From Nemertoderma westbladi (taxonomy: Eukaryota > Xenacoelomorpha > Nemertodermatida > Nemertodermatidae), in contig JAUCBJ010008267.1 of assembly GCA_032718475.1 (NCBI GenBank), positions 1-21,352 on the forward strand: a DNA stretch of 21,352 nt. Direction: 5' to 3'. Numbering within the stretch: position 1 is the stretch's first letter; each line of letters begins with the position of its first letter. Under the pieces are notes generated by a model. The model was not told where the DNA came from, did no database searches, and saw nothing but the letters and a program-made list of their open reading frames with translations. A program made the position numbers and the translations under genes. This document shows, in pieces, positions 1 to 9,050 of this stretch.

Positions 1-1829
1 CTACAGATATTCTCTTGGACTGTTCCACCTGGTACAGGCAGTGTAGTACTATGTAAAGGGAACTTAGAGTTAAGCTCTGGAAGTACAGGGGTCTCTAACA
101 CAGAAGTGACTTTGGGAATGACAGGCCTAATTATTTCAGGCTCATCAACTATTGTAGGGAGTCTTTTGACCTTAATACTTTGGGCTGTAGGTTCTACACT
201 ACTCAAGTCTGTGCTAGCTAGCTGTCTTCTAACAGCTGGGGGCAAATCAGGCAATTTGCGACGGTAAGATGTTTTTCTACGCCTACTTAGATGAGATCTA
301 TTTCCTCCGCCTTCAGGATTGGTGGTCTCGCCTTCCTCCGAGGATGTGTATCCCTGGCGCTTGGGAGTAGATTTTCTCATCATCTGCATTTGATTAGCAG
401 TAAACTGTTTATTTATACTGTCTTGCGTCTCTTGCAGATTTTCCAACTCCAGTTGGATAGTCTCCTTAGAAGCTCTCCGTTCTGCTTCTGCCACTGCTGC
501 TTTTCTTTCTGCTTCTGCTTCTGCCGCCTTTCTTTCGGCTTCTGCTTCTGCTTCTGCCGCCTTTCTTTCGGCTTCTGCTTTTGCCGACTTTCTTTCGGCT
601 TTTGCTTCCGCCGCCTTTCTTTCGGCTTCTGCTTCTGCCGCCGCTGCTGCTGCCACCTTTCTTTTCTCTATCCATTCTTTCTTTACTTGTTCTTCTCGGA
701 CTCTAGTGAGGCGGAGTTTTTCATCACATTCAGCTTGGTTTGCAGCTAACATTTCGGCATCGATTGAGTCCAACACAAGCTTGGTTCCTTCACTATTAGG
801 GGAAAGTCCAGACAGCCGTCTCCTCAACTCTTCGTCTCCTAGGAATCGCTGATAGTCGGACAAATAAATGTCGATAGCGTCTCTAGTTCGCGGCTTCTCG
901 GCGGTCTCTTCGCTTTCCGCTTGAGAAAGGGTGACATCAGTTTGTTCTTCATGGGGTGATCTCTCAGCCAGCTGGGATTTCCACTGGGCCGTTTCCTGTA
1001 CTTTGAGATCTACCCGATGTAACCAAGTTTTGACAGCAACCTGCAGCGACGTGTCCTGTCTTCTTTTGGAAGTTTCCTCAAAGGCTGAGAGGATTAGTCG
1101 TATGCGTAGGGTTCTTTCGCGTATTTGGTATAGCAGCTCTTCCTGCTCTTGAGGTCCTTGAGGTTGTCGAAACAGTTGTTCTTCCAATCGCTCCAAGGAG
1201 CCGAAGAATCCCTGCACATATCCTGCTGCCGACCTCTTCCAAACAGCTGGATCCATTGTATCTTTAGCCACTCCCATCCTGTGTATATCTTCCCAAGTAG
1301 CCTCGGACAGATCCAACGGGAGTCCGAGTCCAGGAAAGTTCCATTGTGACTCGACAATAGACATCAATTCTTCCCTGGCGTATCCCGCATAATTATCTTG
1401 GGTCGCTCGCTTATTCCTCGCCCAGTCGGCTTGATGTTCCTCTACCGCAATGAATATAGTAGTTAGCACTGCAGCAGGAAGGGTAAGAAGGGGGTCCGAG
1501 TAGACTGTAGCAGCCATCTGCACTCCGCATTCGGGGGTCAGCTCTACAGTATCCGAACTACTGGAGCTATCGGGTCGCTGGGAAGTAGGTTCTTGACCAA
1601 GATGTTGCTGCGATAGGACAACTGCCTCTTGGTTCCGTTTGACCTGTGCCCGAGTGCCTATGATGGACCTATGGTGGATTAGCCTAGGGTCTGATACTAC
1701 TGGAGGGATGACCTTTCTTGCAGTAGGAGGTGAGCTGAACTCCTTTCTTAATCGCTCCACACTCCTATCTGTGTCACAGATGGTTGTATCGATCAGACTG
1801 TCTGACAGGTTTTGCTGAGTGTCAGACAT
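1..1829 (-). CDS. Large coiled-coil protein, partial (possible gag-like retroelement protein)
   Basis: The frame starts at an ATG read from 1829 and stays open for 609 codons to the left window edge, so the C-terminus is missing. An in-frame TAG nine bases upstream makes this the first possible Met of the frame. The protein starts MSDTQQNLSD. Residues about 110-240 look globular and contain tryptophans (QWNF, TWEDIH, AVWKR). Residues about 390-451 are a tandem Ala/Glu/Lys/Arg repeat of the AERKAAEAE type, a likely single helix or coiled coil. After it comes a Gln/Met-rich helix, a basic Ser/Arg stretch and a Pro-rich segment (LPDLPPAVRRQLAS) near residue 525. I do not recognise the family. 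The order of a globular part, a charged helix and a basic/Pro-rich tail resembles N-terminal gag-like regions of BEL/Pao elements, as in the element at 13-15 kb, but I see no sequence identity between them. No intron is needed. A host gene remains possible. Confidence 0.72.
   Translation of the reverse strand, partial: MSDTQQNLSDSLIDTTICDTDRSVERLRKEFSSPPTARKVIPPVVSDPRLIHHRSIIGTRAQVKRNQEAVVLSQQHLGQEPTSQRPDSSSSSDTVELTPECGVQMAATVYSDPLLTLPAAVLTTIFIAVEEHQADWARNKRATQDNYAGYAREELMSIVESQWNFPGLGLPLDLSEATWEDIHRMGVAKDTMDPAVWKRSAAGYVQGFFGSLERLEEQLFRQPQGPQEQEELLYQIRERTLRIRLILSAFEETSKRRQDTSLQVAVKTWLHRVDLKVQETAQWKSQLAERSPHEEQTDVTLSQAESEETAEKPRTRDAIDIYLSDYQRFLGDEELRRRLSGLSPNSEGTKLVLDSIDAEMLAANQAECDEKLRLTRVREEQVKKEWIEKRKVAAAAAAEAEAERKAAEAKAERKSAKAEAERKAAEAEAEAERKAAEAEAERKAAVAEAERRASKETIQLELENLQETQDSINKQFTANQMQMMRKSTPKRQGYTSSEEGETTNPEGGGNRSHLSRRRKTSYRRKLPDLPPAVRRQLASTDLSSVEPTAQSIKVKRLPTIVDEPEIIRPVIPKVTSVLETPVLPELNSKFPLHSTTLPVPGGTVQENIC
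495..655 (-). repeat. Coding tandem repeat for the Ala/Glu/Lys/Arg helix
   Basis: On the plus strand, units built from gcttctgccgcctttctttcg recur about six times with lengths of roughly 27-33 bases. All length changes keep the reading frame of the minus-strand protein, giving AERKAAEAE-type units of 9-11 residues. The in-frame variation suggests coding constraint or recent expansion. The Arg/Ser/Lys-rich protein readable in another minus-strand frame here is a by-product of the same repeat. Confidence 0.85.
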
Positions 1830-1936
1830 GTTTAGCTATACAGTTGAATGTCTACTGCTATAGTTTCAGTTAAAGCAAGTCTAGTAATTCAGTATAACCG
1901 TTGGCCTAGTACCGTTAATTGATTACAGTATATTAG

Positions 1937-2190
1937 AATACCGGTATACACTTATAGTATATATAAGTATAGTAAACTAGGTTTGTCACAGAGTACCGGT
2001 ATATAATTTTAGCACAAATATATATAAATATATAATAGGCCTATCGTGAATACCGGTATACAGCTTACACTGATAGTATATATAAGTATAATTATGAACT
2101 AGAATTAATTACAGAGTACCGGTATGATTTCAGCTGAAATTTATAGAAATAAATATAATAAGCCTATGGTAAATATACCGGTATGTCAAT
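1937..2190. repeat. Degenerate tandem repeat carrying ACCGGTAT
   Basis: Two units of about 112-125 bp, plus the start of a third, share the order ATACCGGTATAC, AGTATATATAAGTATA, ACAGAGTACCGGTAT and AATATATAATAGGCCTAT or a close variant. The core CCGGTATA begins at 1941 and 2053, and a shorter match begins at 2178. The block lies upstream of the minus-strand ATG at 1829, so it could be a 5' leader or LTR of that unit, but no LTR boundary or primer-binding site is visible. Confidence 0.8.
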
Positions 2191-3115
2191 TATTTTAGAA
2201 TAATTGAATTTCTGAATATTTTAAGGTTACTGGGTTACTTTAACTTACTTTATTACCGTTATTTAAGCAGTAGTCCAACTGATATTGAGACCTAGTTGTT
2301 GTATGACAGGCCTACTATTTATAAATCGTTTGAGTTGATTTATAATAGATATATACCCGTTTAAAAGGGTTTTGTCAATATTTGAAATAAATGTTATTAT
2401 TTCTGGGAGAGTCACTACACAGAAGCTGTGCGCTCTCAGTGAAGTGTTACTTATTGAGACACTAAAACAGATAATTCTAATTTACCTAAGTTACTTAATA
2501 CTACAAATTACTTACGATATGGGTGAGATTAATTCTCTAATTAAACACAACAAAATATTACGTACGAAATTTTTTAGGGTAATTTTACAGGAAGTCTACA
2601 AACCAGCCTAACAAAGGGTTAGAATTCTGGTTATTACAACTGACAGGGTACTACGGTATTTAAAATAATAAGTAGTAGTAAATATACTGCGTTGTCCAGA
2701 TAGGAAAATACCACCGCCTGACGACCTATAACCGTATCGCTATAGGTACTACGTTATGTATCACGGAGTGTTCCTACCTAGAAGTTAATAGTGCTAACGA
2801 ATGTGCCTATCAACCACTTTACAACACAAATATACTGCCTACACACTAATTACTTCGGAAAGCACTGTACACTAAACCCTAAATTAGGTACAAGTACCGG
2901 TACAACAAATAATCAGTAGTTAAATATACTTGAACAGTTAAAAGAACCACGGCATCTGCTGGAGTGACCAGAGCACAAAGTCACCAGTCTTGTCCTACGC
3001 CAAGCAGCCCGTGTAGTACCGGGGTTAGTTTAACTATAACGGTATGTATAACAAGCACAATTACTGTAGGAATAAACTTGGGGACATGAATGTTGCGAAT
3101 AATCGCATAAACTCT
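2191..3115. other. AT-rich non-coding stretch
   Basis: No open frame with protein-like composition was found. Scattered ACCGGTA and GGCCTA words continue from the neighbouring repeat. A short inverted repeat, ACCTATA / TATAGGT, sits near 2724-2749. Nothing else could be supported. Confidence 0.5.
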
Positions 3116-3119
3116 GAAT

Positions 3120-3695
3120 AATAAATATTACGCTACCCGTACAGAATACTCAAACAAAATACAAACCAAACGCTGGCAGACTACCACCAAGCCTAAATAA
3201 ACTACCGTACGTGTAGATTCTGAAATGGTTAGTTAGTATGCGTTCTAACACGGTAGTACGACTTATTCTTTAAGAGGGGATTGACCTTACAGCATATGGC
3301 TGCCCCAACTTACTAACCGCACTTTATCAGACAAACTCCACACACACAGCAATCTCTTCAGACCTAATAATAGCTAGACAACAATCCAGCCCACAAAATA
3401 GTTGAGTAATAACTATTACGGTACCTGAACAGACCACACAAACAAACACAGGCTAAAACACTGGCAGACTACGATCAAGCCTAAATAAACTACAGTATAT
3501 GCAGATTCTGAAACAGTTAGTTAGTATGCGTTCTAACACGGTAGTACGACTTATTCTTTAAGAGGGGATTGACCTTACAGCATATGGCTGCCCCAACTTA
3601 CTAACGGCACTTTATCAGACAAACTCTACACACGCCGTAATCTCTCCAAACCCAACAACAGTCAGACAGCAGCTCAGCCTACAATTATCTGAACA
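3120..3695. repeat. 288-bp tandem duplication (two copies)
   Basis: The same sequence occurs twice 288 bases apart. CTGGCAGACTAC begins at 3173 and 3461, and AGTTAGTATGCGTTCTAACA begins at 3231 and 3519. The central stretch of about 110 bases (AGTTAGTATGCG to ACTTTATCAGACAAACTC) is almost identical in both copies, while the edges have drifted, so the duplication boundaries are approximate. No coding frame runs through it. Tandem duplications like this are common in LTR and enhancer regions. Confidence 0.92.
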
Positions 3696-3861
3696 ATCTG
3701 AGCAGGGTCACACGCCTTCTGCTCAATATTAGCCTACTAGTAAATAAAACCGACAGAAATAAGTAGAATCTCAATAAAAATTCAGGGCTGCAGTCCCTGA
3801 TTAAGTACTAAGACCTACCGGTATACACCAATCAAATTCGAATAATACTAATGTACTGATA

Positions 3862-3993
3862 CAGCAGTACCGGTTAGGACAGTTGGGCCTACAGACCTAC
3901 AGAAGTACCGGTTCCGGCAGTTGGACCTACGGACCTACAGCAGTACCGGTTCTGGCAGTTGGGCCTACTGACCTACAGAAGTACCGGTTCAGG
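3862..3993. repeat. 38-bp tandem repeat, about 3.4 copies
   Basis: The unit AGTACCGGTTNNGGCAGTTGG followed by NCCTACNGACCTACAGNA repeats exactly every 38 bases, with AGTACCGGTT starting at 3866, 3904, 3942 and 3980. The repeats contain ACCGGT, the palindrome also enriched at 1.9-2.2 kb. Another TTACCGGT follows at about 3995. Confidence 0.93.
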
Positions 3994-5380
3994 TTTACCG
4001 GTCACTACGGTATTTTGCAACCTTATTGCCTACTGCAATAAGATCGTTAACTGTTATTGTTCGCGCTTTTGAAGACCTTTAGCAGTTTAACCTGCCAAAA
4101 TTTATATGTCTTTTAGTTAATTAAAAACACCTTTAGCATACGACAATATTTTATGCTAATAAACAAAACATTAACGGAAGCCAGCCCATGCGCGATCATT
4201 CACCCGATGGATCTACACCCGGGAGGCTGAATTCGGCTGCTTAAATTTTATTATTGCAGTGTAAGGTTGCAGTGTAAACCTACTGTATTATTCGATTGAT
4301 CGTTAATAATTAATTTCTGACAGATATTATTGGCTTTCGGGAAATATTAACAGTTCCTTTAGGACGTGGCGCTCTATCTATTTAAACAAAACTAGGACTT
4401 ATACTAAACGCAACGATACTGCTTATGATTAAAGTATAAGGCGCATTCTTTAGGAAATGCTTTGTTACCAATCACAATCATGCACACTATTCTGCCGACC
4501 GTCAGTAAATTTGATCACACATAAAGAGAGCAACAATTGACTCATGTAGGGTCTGCTAAATAACATTAGATTCAATACACACCACATTGATATAAATCGC
4601 AATTGTTATATATAGCCTGTCTCTCTCACCTGTAGTGTATCAAGAAAATTGGGAATTTTGGGTGATTTATCCGTATTCTCCAAAGGGCAATAATTCATCA
4701 ACAAATAGATACAATTAATAACTGACGGTAAATAACAGTACAAACAATATAATTAGTGCAGTTAAATTAAGTGAGTGAGACTAGTTAGTTGATTGATTGA
4801 TTAGTAGGTAGGATAACAGTTATACTTTCGATAATTTAAGCAGTTTTACTAGAGTTCTTCCCAAAAGCCGGTGGTCTGGCGAAAAATGGGAACACAACAA
4901 CAGAATCATATAAAGAATCATATGACTACCTCACTATACGAGGATACCAACTACCCTTATTCCCCGAAGCTCCCGTCCAACACAGAGGATGAGCATAGAG
5001 ATAGGAAATTCAGTTCAGTAGCTCTGGGATAGGTCGAAATCAACGCCAACTCAAATTCTATTGGCCGATACGGACAGCAGGACTGAGGCAACCTCCCTAA
5101 GCTGGTTGGCCGATCGAACAGAACCCAGATACCTTCGTACAGCCCATCAGCCAATAAGCTGGTAGCTTGCACTATTTTACCTATAGATCCCTTTTAGAGT
5201 ATTCTAGCGACCGGGGGGGAACTGGCCAGCAAGGCAAACGAATCAGTTATCCCACAAAAGCTTTTACAGATACTGCACCGTATGCTGATTGGTTACAGTT
5301 CTTTGGTTGCCTGGCAACAAGCTTTCTGGGCAGTATTAGACTCTTTCAATTTATTTTTTTGCAGCATATAGGTAAAATTT
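3994..5380. other. Non-coding stretch without recognised features
   Basis: This is AT-rich to about 4950 and closer to balanced composition from 4950 to 5340. No frame looks like a real protein: the short frames have no family resemblance and no coding-like composition. Short motifs such as TTGATTGATTGATT (about 4791) are simple repeats only. Confidence 0.5.
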
Positions 5381-5382
5381 AA

Positions 5383-5617
5383 TGCTGATCAATTTTTTCG
5401 CTGATTTCCGGAAGATTTATAGTGTTTTATAGTGTTTTCCCTATGTTTTACGGTGATTACTTAAGGGGTGCTATGCGAGGAGTACATTTAGGATTGTCAA
5501 TTCAGAGAAGTACATGTGTTAAATTTCCTGCTGATCAATATTTTCACTGTTTTCCGGGTGTTTTACAGTTGTTTTCTTATGTTTTCCTAGTGTTTTACCG
5601 TTTTACTAGTGTTTTCC
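5383..5617. repeat. 148-bp partial duplication with GTGTTTT-rich sequence
   Basis: GCTGATCAATTTTTTCGCTGATTTCCGG at 5383 recurs with a few changes at 5531 (GCTGATCAATATTTTCACTGTTTTCCGG). Each copy is followed by runs of a short unit of the form AGTGTTTTNC or TTGTTTTC. The short frame across this region reads through low-complexity Phe/Val/Tyr codons and is not credible as a gene. Confidence 0.75.
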
Positions 5618-5790
5618 TAATTTAGAACTATCCCGTAACAACTGGTTTTTCATTATTGAATATTAGGAAATTTTTTTACGTATTTTCAAATTTGTAGAAA
5701 TTATTCTATGTCATTTTTGACATAATCTTACTACCATTGAAATTGTCTGATTAAGACAGGTAATTACACCAACCGAAAATTCAACATTTA

Positions 5791-6040
5791 TCGGGGTAGC
5801 TCAGTTGGTTGAGCGCCGGGCCTGCAATCTAATGGTTGTAGGTTCAGCCCCGCCAGGGTCCACTCAGCCTTTCATCCACTGGGGTCGATAAAATGAGTAC
5901 CAGTTAAATAACTGGGAGCAAATCTTGGGATAGGAGTAGCGCCCACCCCTACCCTCGGGTAGCAGCTATCGAAAGAGGAGCCTTCGGGTCGCCTCCGGCT
6001 TCGGCCGACTGTTTGCTTTGCTTTGATTGATGATAAAAAT
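5791..6040 (+). mobile_element. tRNA-derived SINE
   Basis: The head (5791 to about 5863) is tRNA-like. TAGCTCAGTTGGTTGAGCG matches the A box and D arm of an RNA polymerase III promoter, and GGTTCAGCCCC matches the B box. After it comes a non-tRNA body containing CAGCCTTTCATCCACTGGGG and GGGTCGATAAAATGAGTACC. From memory, similar GGGGTCGATAAAATNAGTACCAGT segments occur in SINEs of several invertebrates; I could not check this. The 3' end is taken near the TTTGCTTTGCTTTGATTGATG stretch and is approximate. The cloverleaf is imperfect, so this is a SINE and not a functional tRNA gene. Confidence 0.85.
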
Positions 6041-6109
6041 TTGAATATTGACATAATAGCATTGCGTATTCAAAGTTTCAAAAATTTTAGATTTGGCCCA
6101 CAGAATTAT

Positions 6110-6307
6110 GTGAGTCTGTAACGAAAGGTACTTAAAGTTTTAATTTGGAGTACACCCCACATGTGTATTGCACTGACAATCATGTTCCTTTGGGTTTACA
6201 ACCAATCAAAACCATCCATTAGGTCTCTATGGTCTGTATTGAAGCTGAAACGTTTAACGGTTTAAGAATAGCGTTACGGACTCACAAATTGTTCGTTGCG
6301 GACTCAC
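6110..6307. repeat. Short-motif cluster: GTGAGTCCGTAACG in both orientations
   Basis: GTGAGTCTGTAACG is at 6110-6123 on the plus strand. Its reverse form CGTTACGGACTCAC is at 6272-6285, and CGTTGCGGACTCAC is at 6294-6307. The last two are 22 bases apart and face the first, forming an inverted arrangement about 200 bp long. The sequence between has no gene. The same motif recurs four times at 11.8-12.2 kb. Confidence 0.8.
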
Positions 6308-6661
6308 CACGCGGTATGTTAGGTAAGAATCCTTCTGCTTTGTATACATTATTCACTATGTAAACTGAAAGTATTCAGCTCCTTTTAGTCTGACAATTGT
6401 CCATCGACAGTACATTCGAACGTATTCATACATATATTCATACATTATCCTACTGTACGACATTCTTCATTGCGCCCGTTTAATCCTGTCTCACGTCTAA
6501 TACTCACATTTCTGGGCCGAAAGGGCCAAACGGCATATATCACGGATGAGAGAAATTACTGACCAAGATGGCATAGTATGATACACTCGAAGTTCGCCAA
6601 GATTTCATGAAACGAGTGAGCGAATGATGGATTGTGATACAAAAAAATCGTCCGTTAAGCC
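6308..6661. other. Non-coding stretch
   Basis: No credible gene. Short local features include the palindromic GGGCCGAAAGGGCC near 6516 and an ATTCATACATATATTCATACA simple repeat near 6424. Nothing else could be supported. Confidence 0.45.
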
Positions 6662-6909
6662 ATAGGGTGAGTGAGGGAGACTTGAACCCCAAAAGTTATA
6701 ATCGCTCTAAAGAACAGATAAATAAATTGTTCAATGCCGTTTTAACTTTTTCACATTACATTTATGATTGCTATCATTATGTGAGAGTTTGAGAATTTCA
6801 ACTCTTAAACTTTTTTAATTAAACCAATTATTCGTATTTTCGAAAAAGCGTCAAGTCTCCCTCAATGGGGGGAGAATTGACACCTAGGGTGGGAGACTTG
6901 AACCCCACC
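6662..6909. repeat. AT-rich block flanked by TGAGGGAGACTTGA motifs
   Basis: The left side has ATAGGGTGAGTGAGGGAGAC followed by TTGAACCCC. The right side has the inverted form TCAAGTCTCCCTCA at 6851-6864, then a second left-type copy, CTAGGGTGGGAGACTTGAAC, ending near 6907. The inner segment of about 165 bp is AT-rich and non-coding. The inverted ends suggest a small fold-back element. The reverse strand of the left motif, GGGGTTCAAGTCTCCC, also looks like a tRNA T-arm/B box, so these ends could come from a tRNA-like sequence. Confidence 0.6.
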
Positions 6910-7210
6910 TCGCATACTTGTAAATTCGTTCAAAAATGCAGAAGAAGTGTAATAATTACATGTTCAACATGTCTATTTTCTAGAAGAGCAAAAAAAATTC
7001 AAAAAATGTGATTGTTAAATTGTTAAATTATTATCCAAAATGTTATACAAATTTAGGTGGTCGTTCACATGGTTCTCCCAACAAGAACTGAATAAATAAT
7101 AGTTCATTACAATCGCATTAAAATTTAACGCGGGAAGGTACTTTTTATTAATGAATATCTTGTATAATTTTCAATCCAGGCACATATTAATTGTTTTCCT
7201 GTAATTCTCC
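6910..7210. other. AT-rich non-coding stretch
   Basis: No open frame or recognisable repeat beyond short A/T runs. It ends where protein-like LINE sequence begins. Confidence 0.45.
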
Positions 7211-7545
7211 GACGTTGACATTGTCCAACGTCGGGCAATTACATGGTTTCTCTGGGTTCATAGATTTGCCCCAATAGCAGCAATAGGGGGGATATGGGTT
7301 GGAGACCAAGTTTACACCGTAGGTATATAGAGGGTATACGATTATGGAATAGGTTAATTGAATTGGATATCTCTAGAATACACAAGCAAATATTTGAGAG
7401 TGAATACAGTTCAAACGCTGGCTGGTGTAGCAAAATTAAATCAATTTTTGATCAGTTAAATCTATCAAATATTTATGACGGTAAAGTAACCTGTAACATA
7501 AACATAGCTGTGCAAAAATGTATAGATCTGAACCTCAATATGTGA
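7211..7545 (+). pseudogene. LINE ORF2 fragment, downstream of the RT domain
   Basis: From 7214, one frame reads VDIVQRRAITWFLWVHRFAP up to a run of six Gs at 7286-7291. The reading then moves to the frame of the ATG at 7294 (MGWRPSLHRRYIEG, RLWNRLIELD, WCSKIKSIF) and ends at TGA 7543-7545. The series 'RAI.(W/Y)FLGVH.FAP..A..GDMGW' followed by 'RLWNRL' and 'WC..I..IF' is a familiar stretch of LINE ORF2 downstream of the RT domain. The frame break falls in the G run, so a one-base slip there is the simplest explanation. This is a decayed fragment. Confidence 0.82.
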
Positions 7546-7573
7546 CATAAATTGATTTAAAGCCATAACTTAG

Positions 7574-7909
7574 AACCTATTTACAGTAGAACCCTACGTT
7601 AAAAGTAGCCTGAACAAGTCGATACGCTCAACAATGGCGCAGCTCCGTTGCGGGATACTTCCACAAGCAATTGAGACTGGAAGTTTCCAGGGAAAGGCAT
7701 TGAACGACTGTCGGCAATGTAACACTCAGAATATCGAGTCCGAGGTTCACTTTCTTTTTGAGTGTCCAGCCCTTCAAAGAGGAGAATTGTTGAACGGAAC
7801 CGATCTCTCGAGTGATCGTCTTGTAAGGCTCATGGAAAATAATCAATTAAAACTAGCTAAAGCAACTAGGGAGTTATGGATACAGAGACAGGATTTACTA
7901 AATAAGTAA
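7574..7909 (+). pseudogene. LINE ORF2 C-terminal zinc-knuckle fragment
   Basis: An open stretch of 111 codons plus stop, in a different frame from the preceding fragment, contains EPYVKSSLNKSIRSTMAQLR, then CGILPQAIETG and the zinc-knuckle pattern CRQCNTQNIESEVHFLFECP (C-x2-C-x9-H-x4-C). 'RS.(M/L)AQLRCGILP' followed by a CCHC knuckle is typical of the C-terminal end of LINE ORF2 proteins, thought to help nucleic-acid binding. A TAG at 7571-7573 and the frame change before it show decay. The ATG at 7634 is internal to the domain and is not a real start. Confidence 0.85.
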
Positions 7910-7939
7910 ATAAAATAGAAATACAATAAAATTAGACAT

Positions 7940-7977
7940 AAAAAAAAAAATAATAATAATAATAAAATAAAAAATCA
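7940..7977. repeat. A-rich (AAT)n microsatellite
   Basis: An A run is followed by about five AAT units and more A-rich sequence. It lies just after the LINE reading frame ends and may be an internal A-rich part of the LINE 3' region. Confidence 0.85.
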
Positions 7978-8270
7978 GAATTCTCAGAAATTAACAAATA
8001 ACATGGTAAGGACCCAGCTCATATTTTTGTATTATATATTTTTGGTAGGGCCTTTAGGGCGCAGTGCATTATTTTTTTTTTTTATATTTTGTTAGTGTTT
8101 GTTTAGGTAGTGTTTGTGCGGTATATTCAGGTGCTGTTTGTTTCGGTGCGGTTTGATGTTTTTGTTGTTAGTTATCCATTGTGATTTGTGTCAATTTGTC
8201 TGATAAGTCGCATAGCGGCTGGGGGCGAAAGCCCCAGACATTAAAGATTTACTCATCTTATCTATCTATT

Positions 8271-9050
8271 GATGTGTGCCGCTTTCTGACGAAGTGGTAT
8301 CTTGTGGGGCGAGACACGTATGGCGAGCCATCAGCGAACTGATATAATTATACTATGGCCGTTTTTCGGACTGTGTGTGTGTGTGTCAGTGTGTGTGTCG
8401 GAAGCCATAAATGTCGGAAGCCATAATCGAAGTTAATATCTTCAGCTAAATTGTATGGTTGAGTCATTTTGAACGGTCTCTCCATGGAAATTAATTGTTT
8501 AGCACCATACGATTAAAGTAATTTTGCACAGAAATTAGATATCGGGAATCCATGTACCCCATTCCATTATAGTTTTTTATTTTTTCAAGTGATTTGCGTT
8601 AATAAATTGATTTTTAATTGATTTAAACATAATTAACATTGTAAATTCATACGCTGATTCCATTCTCCCCCATAGAGCCTAAGGCATGGCAAGGGCAGCC
8701 GTGCCCAATAATATTTCTTGAAGTTTTACATTACTAACATTGCAAGCTATAAAGTCTTTGACCAAGCCAGTGCCTAGGCTAGTGGACATAGTAGTCCAGT
8801 AGAAGGAATAGTGCTCCTTCAATAGATCTCAACAGACATCAATTCATTTTCCTGTGCCTACCAACGCGTGCTCCATAACATAACATATATTCTTGATTTC
8901 CATCACCTCTCACCACAATTATTATTAGTAATTAAAAGTTTCAATTCGGTTTGTCTTTCCGTTATCTGGTTATTCAGTTATTGCATTATTAATAAATAAA
9001 TGTTTTAAAATATATCTTACGAAATATGGTTAATAATTAAAACTTGTCGC
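8271..9050. other. Non-coding stretch with a (TG)n microsatellite
   Basis: A TG dinucleotide repeat with an interruption (TGTGTGTGTGTGTCAGTGTG) lies at about 8371-8398, and ATGTCGGAAGCCATAA is immediately repeated at about 8397-8425. The rest is AT-rich without a credible gene. Confidence 0.55.

Larger units (their letters stand above)
7211..8270 (+). mobile_element. 5'-truncated non-LTR retrotransposon (LINE) remnant
   Basis: The copy starts inside the C-terminal part of the reverse transcriptase ORF (about 7211), continues through a zinc-knuckle tail ending at 7909, and then has an A-rich 3' region with AAT repeats. A further 3' segment carries GTCGCATAGCGGCTGGGGGC and ends near TCTTATCTATCTATT at about 8269. 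Severe 5' truncation and a short simple-repeat 3' end are typical of LINE insertions. The polymerase domain proper is absent, so the copy cannot move by itself. The 3' limit is inferred from the terminal ATCTATCT-like repeat. I do not assign a clade. Confidence 0.8.

Noticed and set aside
466-675. Minus-strand Arg/Ser/Lys/Gly-rich open frame resembling an SR protein
   Set aside because: It is the same Ala/Glu/Lys-coding repeat read in another frame; the 609-codon frame on the same strand explains it.
5422-5625. Open frame of 67 codons as a small gene
   Set aside because: It is made of GTGTTTT-type low-complexity repeat sequence with a partial duplication, with no protein-like features.
5791-5863. 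Functional tRNA gene
   Set aside because: The A and B boxes are good, but the arms do not fold into a clean cloverleaf, and a SINE body follows without a terminator directly after the tRNA part.
5872-6054. Minus-strand 60-codon open frame
   Set aside because: It lies entirely inside the SINE body.
7211-7238. Nine-base inverted repeat CCGACGTTG / CAACGTCGG as a regulatory hairpin
   Set aside because: It lies inside LINE coding sequence that reads sensibly as protein, so chance is more likely.
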